27,909 bases of DNA from JAAZFF01 sp964405775. GTDB lineage: Bacteria > Verrucomicrobiota > Kiritimatiellia > RFP12 > UBA3636. Position numbers and translations under genes: made by a program. Positions 24,989-27,909 of this stretch are shown here, piece by piece (the stretch's first letter is position 1; each line of letters starts with the position of its first letter). The notes below the pieces were generated by a model, which saw only the letters and a program-made list of their open reading frames with translations, was not told where the DNA came from and made no database searches. The stretch is taken from the NCBI GenBank assembly GCA_964405775.1, contig CAYOPG010000024.1, positions 1 to 27,909 on the forward strand, written 5' to 3'.

Positions 24989-27909
24989 CTAATCAAGCGT
25001 CATAGTTGTTGCGCCCATTCCAGCGGAATTATCATTCGCATGCCCCGGGCGTGCATAAATCTCGAAAACACCGTTGCCGACTGGTCCGAGCTTTCGGCCG
25101 CCGACTCGCATCCACCATGCGAAATCATCAGAGCACCTTACGCCCCCATAGGTAACAAACTGGATGAAGTTCTGACGAATAAAAACTAGAGTCCCTTCTG
25201 GAAAGTTTGAAATAGGATCGACATCGCGTGTAGGCAATCCGGGACAATCCCAATTATATATGATGCCAAGTCCATCGCAGTAGCCGTCTTGTGTCTCAGG
25301 TGGCGGCATGTCATTTCCTTGCGGTAGTTCACGTGCGATACCAAGATTTGAGTTCGTTCCGCTCACCCCAAAAAGTTGGTCTGAAGAATGCACTGCAAGA
25401 AAATCATCTATGCCATCCCTTCCCCAGCTTAATCCCCCCGTGAAATTCGCCGGTTTTGCCGTTGCAGTGAATTCACAGACAAGCCCTAGACTCCTTGGTA
25501 AATCGTAATCAAAACTCGTGTCGTCTGTAATGATCTGAGCGCCTAGCAATGTTGGAACAGGAAGGAGGAGCGCATTGTTGCCATCCGAGAATGGCTCGTC
25601 TTGCCCCGCCCGAATCGTGATTGCATCCACCCACAGCACCGTCATTGGGAAATCGACAAGTTTAGCATTTGAGCTATCGGCAAGAGACACCTCCAATATG
25701 GCATCTCCCATTTCGTGACTTGCAATTTGCCCTGACGTGATGAACTCCACCCGGTCTCCATTGGCAGGCAAAATCAACTCTTGCGTTTCCTCAGTATTTA
25801 CGCCAAATCTGATTTTCGGGCCTGACAGTCGTACGGAAATAGGTGCACTGTAGGTTGCCGCGAGGCTTATCAGATTTGTTATAACAGGGCGGCCTTCAGG
25901 GTTTGTAGAGTAGCGGCAGACTATATCGTCATGAAGTGATGGAGTCTTATTAACTGCTAAATTCACCTTTACAATCCTGACTATGCAGACGTCACTTTCT
26001 TCTGGAAGAGTCGACGATGTAGCACGGATCGTATATTCGCCTGGAGCAGAATTTGTCGGGCTGAACATAAAGGCGGATCCGTTCGAAACGGCCCCGGACA
26101 AACCGGCGGAAGGCGTTACCGTCCAGACAACACTTCCACCTCCTAGATACGTCTCCGAAGACAACAGATTGAGCGTGGCGGATGAGGAAGTCCATGCAAG
26201 GTTAATTTCATCTTGTTCAATATCAACATTAATGACTTTGAGTGGGGCGGATATAAGATGCGGTGCGCCTACAATATCGTGAACATGAGCGCTCACGGCG
26301 TACTCACCGGGCGGCAAGTCCGGCGGGGAGGAGAAAACACCGCCAAATGACGTGCAAATAGTCTCGCCCATACGAGACAATTTCCAGTCGATTGAGTCTG
26401 TTGCACATGAAAGATCGTACTCCGCCACCTGCCCGTACGATATAGTCTGCTCCGGCAGCGATAGATCGATGACCTTGATGGTCAACTCGTCGGAATATAA
26501 CATGAGGTTTTCAGGCGTAACAATGCCGTATCTCAAAACCGCCACTGTACCGGTACGCGAGGCGTCAAGCCAGGCGTTGACAGTCGTGTCGCGGTCTGTG
26601 TCGGCGCTTCCGCCGGGGACGATGACGGTGGAGCCATTGCCGACCCCGATGAGGACAGTTGGACACGGGACGTCATTCCCCAGATACACACTCGGGGTCA
26701 TGTCGCCGGGACATTCGTTCTGCAGAGCCAGCAGGTACGGGTCTTCGCGCCGCGCCACGCGCCAGACCGTAGGCTCCCCGGCGGCAAGGCGGGCGTCGTC
26801 GGCATTCACGACGCCGTCGCCGTCGCGGTCGGGCTTGATCTGCGCATTTGCGGCGGTGTAGCGGCGCGTGATGCGGCGGAGCACCTCCCCGTCAGGCTCC
26901 TTTGATTCATCGTGTATCTCGAACTCGATCCAGTCCGACCCAAAACTTGCGGAGGCCGACAGGGCCTCTATTGCGAGCGAGTTCGTGGAATAAAGCTTCG
27001 CCCCGGACCCCGCTATTTCCCCATCGACGCGTAGCCGGAGGCCGCCGGAGATTGAGGCCACTTCCCAGTATATGCTGTTTGCGTTCGAGCAGTGGCAGTA
27101 GTCGTAGCATCCCTTCGGGTCTGGGATGCGGAACATCAGGAAATCGTCCTCGCCATCCGCAACTACGGTCTGGCGGCGGTCCTCCACTCCGTTCAGGTCG
27201 TCATCGTCCGAGTTGACGCGTATGATCGCCGGGGCGCATGTGCACTCCGCCGTTATGCCGGACAGGGCTTCGCAGCCGGTCGTGTGCCAGCAGCCGGGGT
27301 CGGAGCCGTGGAAATAGCCGCACGCCATGCAGATGGCCGCAGGCCCACTATGCCTGTGGAAGCTAATGCTGGCGGAGGACGAGCCGAAAAGCGCCTCGTC
27401 CCTGTTGACATCGACGAAAACGGAACCATGGCTCTCCCACCCCCAGAGCATGAAAGTCGCCCTCGTCCTTGAGCTGTCAACGTCCAGCGTGCCGTTATGG
27501 GCACTCCATTCCAGCCAGTCTTTTGCAAACCCGGGCGAACATGCGGTCACCTCCACCGCAGCCGCATCATGGTAGCATCGGAAACTCCAGTCCCATACGG
27601 CATCGTCCAGCCCGATCTTCACAAAACCCATTGAGCCGGCGCCGGCACCGTTCGACCCTCCCCTGAAAAAGTTTTGCGGGTCGTCGATGACGAACGCGCC
27701 TGCGTCGCCTCCGTCAAGGGTTTGCGCCGCGGCTGCCGGGACGGGCGTGGCAGACATCTGGCTCTCGGCTCCCCCTGCTGTTCCGGCTTCCGGCTCCGGC
27801 ATCACAAACGCAGCCCCTGCCGCCCCCGGATGGGTGGCGGAGAGCTTTACGAAGGGGTTTCCGTGGCTTAAGACCATGAAGTCGTACTCCACGCCCGGCG
27901 AGAGGCGCA
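24989..27909 (-). CDS. Large secreted/surface protein with calcium-binding-like repeats (5' partial)
   Basis: The frame is open to the window edge (reading LSPGVEYDFMV), so the start and any signal peptide lie outside. At least 972 residues are visible. The N-terminal part has Cys-rich patches (CMACGYF, CYDYCHC), an Asp-rich segment NSDDDDLNGVEDRR resembling thrombospondin type 3 repeats, and KPDRDGDGVVNADDARL resembling a single dockerin/EF-hand calcium loop. The C-terminal part is beta-rich with Ig-like stretches (LPPGEYAVSAHVHDI, NSAPGEYTIRATSS). I recognise no enzyme domain. About 65% GC in the N-terminal coding part falls to about 48% in the C-terminal part, suggesting a mosaic origin. 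Its TAG stop overlaps the ribosome site of the next exported protein. Confidence 0.75.
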   Translation of the reverse strand, partial: RLSPGVEYDFMVLSHGNPFVKLSATHPGAAGAAFVMPEPEAGTAGGAESQMSATPVPAAAAQTLDGGDAGAFVIDDPQNFFRGGSNGAGAGSMGFVKIGLDDAVWDWSFRCYHDAAAVEVTACSPGFAKDWLEWSAHNGTLDVDSSRTRATFMLWGWESHGSVFVDVNRDEALFGSSSASISFHRHSGPAAICMACGYFHGSDPGCWHTTGCEALSGITAECTCAPAIIRVNSDDDDLNGVEDRRQTVVADGEDDFLMFRIPDPKGCYDYCHCSNANSIYWEVASISGGLRLRVDGEIAGSGAKLYSTNSLAIEALSASASFGSDWIEFEIHDESKEPDGEVLRRITRRYTAANAQIKPDRDGDGVVNADDARLAAGEPTVWRVARREDPYLLALQNECPGDMTPSVYLGNDVPCPTVLIGVGNGSTVIVPGGSADTDRDTTVNAWLDASRTGTVAVLRYGIVTPENLMLYSDELTIKVIDLSLPEQTISYGQVAEYDLSCATDSIDWKLSRMGETICTSFGGVFSSPPDLPPGEYAVSAHVHDIVGAPHLISAPLKVINVDIEQDEINLAWTSSSATLNLLSSETYLGGGSVVWTVTPSAGLSGAVSNGSAFMFSPTNSAPGEYTIRATSSTLPEESDVCIVRIVKVNLAVNKTPSLHDDIVCRYSTNPEGRPVITNLISLAATYSAPISVRLSGPKIRFGVNTEETQELILPANGDRVEFITSGQIASHEMGDAILEVSLADSSNAKLVDFPMTVLWVDAITIRAGQDEPFSDGNNALLLPVPTLLGAQIITDDTSFDYDLPRSLGLVCEFTATAKPANFTGGLSWGRDGIDDFLAVHSSDQLFGVSGTNSNLGIARELPQGNDMPPPETQDGYCDGLGIIYNWDCPGLPTRDVDPISNFPEGTLVFIRQNFIQFVTYGGVRCSDDFAWWMRVGGRKLGPVGNGVFEIYARPGHANDNSAGMGATTMTLD

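Noticed and set aside
1..27909. tRNA, rRNA, CRISPR array or insertion sequence
   Set aside because: None could be recognised by reading both strands. No regularly spaced direct repeats or transposase motifs were found.

Overview
The window is bacterial chromosomal DNA, probably from a metagenome-assembled scaffold because it carries a run of exactly 100 N. Coding density is high. The paired bacterial alpha-2-macroglobulin and PBP1C genes point to a Gram-negative envelope. The glycan genes, the very large secreted protein and the zinc-ribbon XRE protein would suit a gut member of the PVC group (Kiritimatiellota/Lentisphaerota-like). That placement is inference: no rRNA or other phylogenetic marker is present. 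Base composition varies strongly, from about 37% GC in parts of the first gene to about 72% in parts of the macroglobulin gene (hand counts of single 60-base lines).

Layout. 1-1313: 3' part of an unrecognised protein with an acidic tail. 1317-2297 (-): YhaM-like OB-fold/HD 3'-5' exoribonuclease, diverging from the next genes. 2385-7576 (+): GH92 alpha-mannosidase, sialate O-acetylesterase family protein and UDP-glucuronate decarboxylase. The first two have no signal peptide, which suggests work on imported host-type glycans in the cytoplasm. 7577-7936: a structured non-coding stretch with two perfect hairpins, then an AT-rich block holding five DnaA-box-like 9-mers, three of them identical, in a symmetrical arrangement. 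7937-8476 (+): XRE regulator with C-terminal zinc ribbons. 8477-9871: an island with a cytidine-deaminase relic and a sugar isomerase that has lost its N-terminus, ending in a 31-bp perfect palindrome. 9910-16060 (-): a tightly coupled operon reading aconitase, THUMP-type rRNA methyltransferase, class B PBP and RodA/FtsW. 16395-23552 (+): alpha-2-macroglobulin and PBP1C behind a strong extended -10 promoter. 23708-27909 (-): a large secreted or surface protein, 5' end off the window, translationally linked to a smaller exported protein.

The most unusual content is structural. Three long foldback palindromes with unrelated arm sequences lie at 7667, 9840 and 23826. One sits exactly where the isomerase gene is cut, and one lies in frame inside a coding sequence. 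The other unusual element is the DnaA-box-like array upstream of the XRE gene. It could be a replication origin, a DnaA-controlled promoter or the XRE protein's own operator. The foldbacks and the truncated island could also be assembly artefacts, and read mapping would decide this.
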